From: Pseudomonas sp. R4-35-07
GTDB taxonomy: Bacteria > Pseudomonadota > Gammaproteobacteria > Pseudomonadales > Pseudomonadaceae
Assembly: GCF_003852235.1 (NCBI RefSeq)
Contig: NZ_CP027732.1
Location: 1,612,001 to 1,676,000 of the forward strand
Direction: 5' to 3'
Length of the DNA: 64,000 nt
Shown here in pieces: positions 63,043-64,000 of the stretch (position 1 is its first letter; each line of letters begins with the position of its first letter). Both the position numbers and the translations under genes were made by a program. The notes under the pieces were generated by a model that worked only from the letters and a program-made list of their open reading frames with translations, was not told where the DNA came from and did not search any database.

Positions 63043-64000
63043 TCACCGCCCTTCCAACAATTCCCCAGCCTGATCCAGCAACGCCAGCGGGTCCGCCGCC
63101 TTATGAATATCCACCGACAACAACTGCCTGAACCTGCGCGCCCCAGGAAAACCCGTGCCCAACCCCAACACATGCCGAGTGATGTGATGCATCGTCCCAC
63201 CACTGGCCAGATGCTCAGCAATATAAGGCCGCAACTGCGCCAACGCCTCCGCCCGACCAATCACCGGCGCCTCACTGCCAAACAACCGCTGATCCACCTG
63301 CGCCAACAGATACGGATTGTGATAAGCCTCCCGCCCCAGCATTACCCCATCAAACGTCTGCAAATGCTCCTGGCACTGCTCCAACGTCTTGATCCCACCG
63401 TTGAGAATAATCTCAAGCTCCGGGAAATCCTGCTTCAACTGCGCCGCCACGTCATAGCGCAATGGCGGAATATCGCGATTCTCCTTCGGCGACAACCCCT
63501 CCAGAATCGCAATCCGCGCATGCACGGTAAAACTGGTGCAACCCGCGTCCTTCACCGTGCCGACAAAATCACACAGCTCGGCATAACTGTCCCGGCCATT
63601 GATACCGATACGGTGCTTCACCGTCACCGGAATCGACACCGCATCGCGCATCGCCTTCACACAGTCCGCAACCAGGGCAGGGTGGGCCATGAGGATCGCG
63701 CCGATCATGTTGTTCTGCACGCGATCGCTGGGGCAGCCGACGTTCAAGTTCACTTCATCGTAACCGGCGGCCTCGGCCATACGGGCGCAGGCGGCCAGAT
63801 CGGCGGGGACACTGCCGCCTAGCTGGAGCGCAAGCGGGTGCTCGGCTTCGTTGTGACGCAGGAAGCGCTCGTGGTCGCCGTGGAGGATAGCGCCAGTGGT
63901 GACCATCTCGGTGTAGAGCAGGGTGTGCTTGGAGAGCAGGCGTAGGAAGTACCGGCAGTGGCGGTCGGTCCAGTCCATCATGGGGGCAACACTAAAGCGC
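63043..64000 (-). CDS. dusA: tRNA-dihydrouridine synthase DusA (5' end outside window)
   Basis: FMN enzyme reducing U20/U20a in tRNA D-loops. The visible 319 codons include the catalytic cysteine in NLNVGCPSDRVQ and HARIAILEGLSPKENR, typical of DusA. The frame is open to the last base, where RFSVAPMMDWTDRHCR is the conserved family N-terminus, so ATG at 63981 is internal and the true start is beyond the window. Preceded downstream by the truncated REPIN. Confidence 0.93.
   Translation of the reverse strand, partial: RFSVAPMMDWTDRHCRYFLRLLSKHTLLYTEMVTTGAILHGDHERFLRHNEAEHPLALQLGGSVPADLAACARMAEAAGYDEVNLNVGCPSDRVQNNMIGAILMAHPALVADCVKAMRDAVSIPVTVKHRIGINGRDSYAELCDFVGTVKDAGCTSFTVHARIAILEGLSPKENRDIPPLRYDVAAQLKQDFPELEIILNGGIKTLEQCQEHLQTFDGVMLGREAYHNPYLLAQVDQRLFGSEAPVIGRAEALAQLRPYIAEHLASGGTMHHITRHVLGLGTGFPGARRFRQLLSVDIHKAADPLALLDQAGELLEGR

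Overview
The window is chromosomal core DNA from a gamma-proteobacterium of the Pseudomonas fluorescens group. The evidence is high-GC coding DNA, typical Pseudomonas gene sets (psrA beside lexA-sulA, fadBA, topA, nagZ, mfd, gapB, sthA, lolCDE), and intergenic gaps filled with the palindromic REP/REPIN repeats (core GTGGGAGGGGGCTTGC) known from fluorescent pseudomonads. No rRNA, tRNA, CRISPR array, prophage or plasmid functions were seen. The species call is inference.

Layout. 1-11 kb: 5-oxoprolinase subunits pxpB (cut by the window edge) and pxpC; a VWA protein/MoxR ATPase pair; a DUF748 protein; cysK; lpxO; acnA; rlmM. 11-22 kb: tusA, a MATE exporter, pdxB, a 55-aa protein, an ABC exporter, slt, uup, a universal stress protein and a small membrane protein. 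22-33 kb: fatty-acid and SOS block: fadBA, topA, small conserved proteins, lexA-sulA under two SOS boxes, psrA with two overlapping self-type operators, nagZ. 33-44 kb: two convergent SWIM-SNF2 helicase paralogues, a CsiV-like protein and mfd. 44-47 kb: gapB, followed by a complete but frameshifted IS4-family element that splits the gapB terminator. 47-53.6 kb: sthA, a glycerophosphodiesterase, a PilZ-like protein and lolCDE. 53.7-57.8 kb: a copper-type two-component system divergent from a periplasmic cupredoxin, with a cop box between them; queF; DUF4404. 57.8-64 kb: a HAD-like protein lacking its nucleophile, mlaA, a PilZ protein, an RssB-like receiver/PP2C protein with a STAS partner, tal and dusA (cut by the window edge).

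How parts work together. lolCDE and mlaA serve outer-membrane lipoprotein and lipid traffic; lpxO modifies lipid A. PsrA, a fatty-acid sensor, lies near fadBA. lexA-sulA and mfd are DNA-damage functions. gapB, sthA, acnA and tal are central metabolism and redox balance.

The least ordinary part is the mobile-repeat layer. At least seventeen REP/REPIN loci of at least two families occupy gene ends. They include a chimera, a collapsed palindrome, two outward-facing pairs, one that supplies a stop codon, and one REPIN enclosed in a 156-bp element whose 18-bp ends resemble those of the IS4 element and which sits inside another REP. I did not find a clear new multi-gene defence or biosynthetic system; this nested element and the convergent SWIM-SNF2 pair around it are the best candidates for something undescribed.
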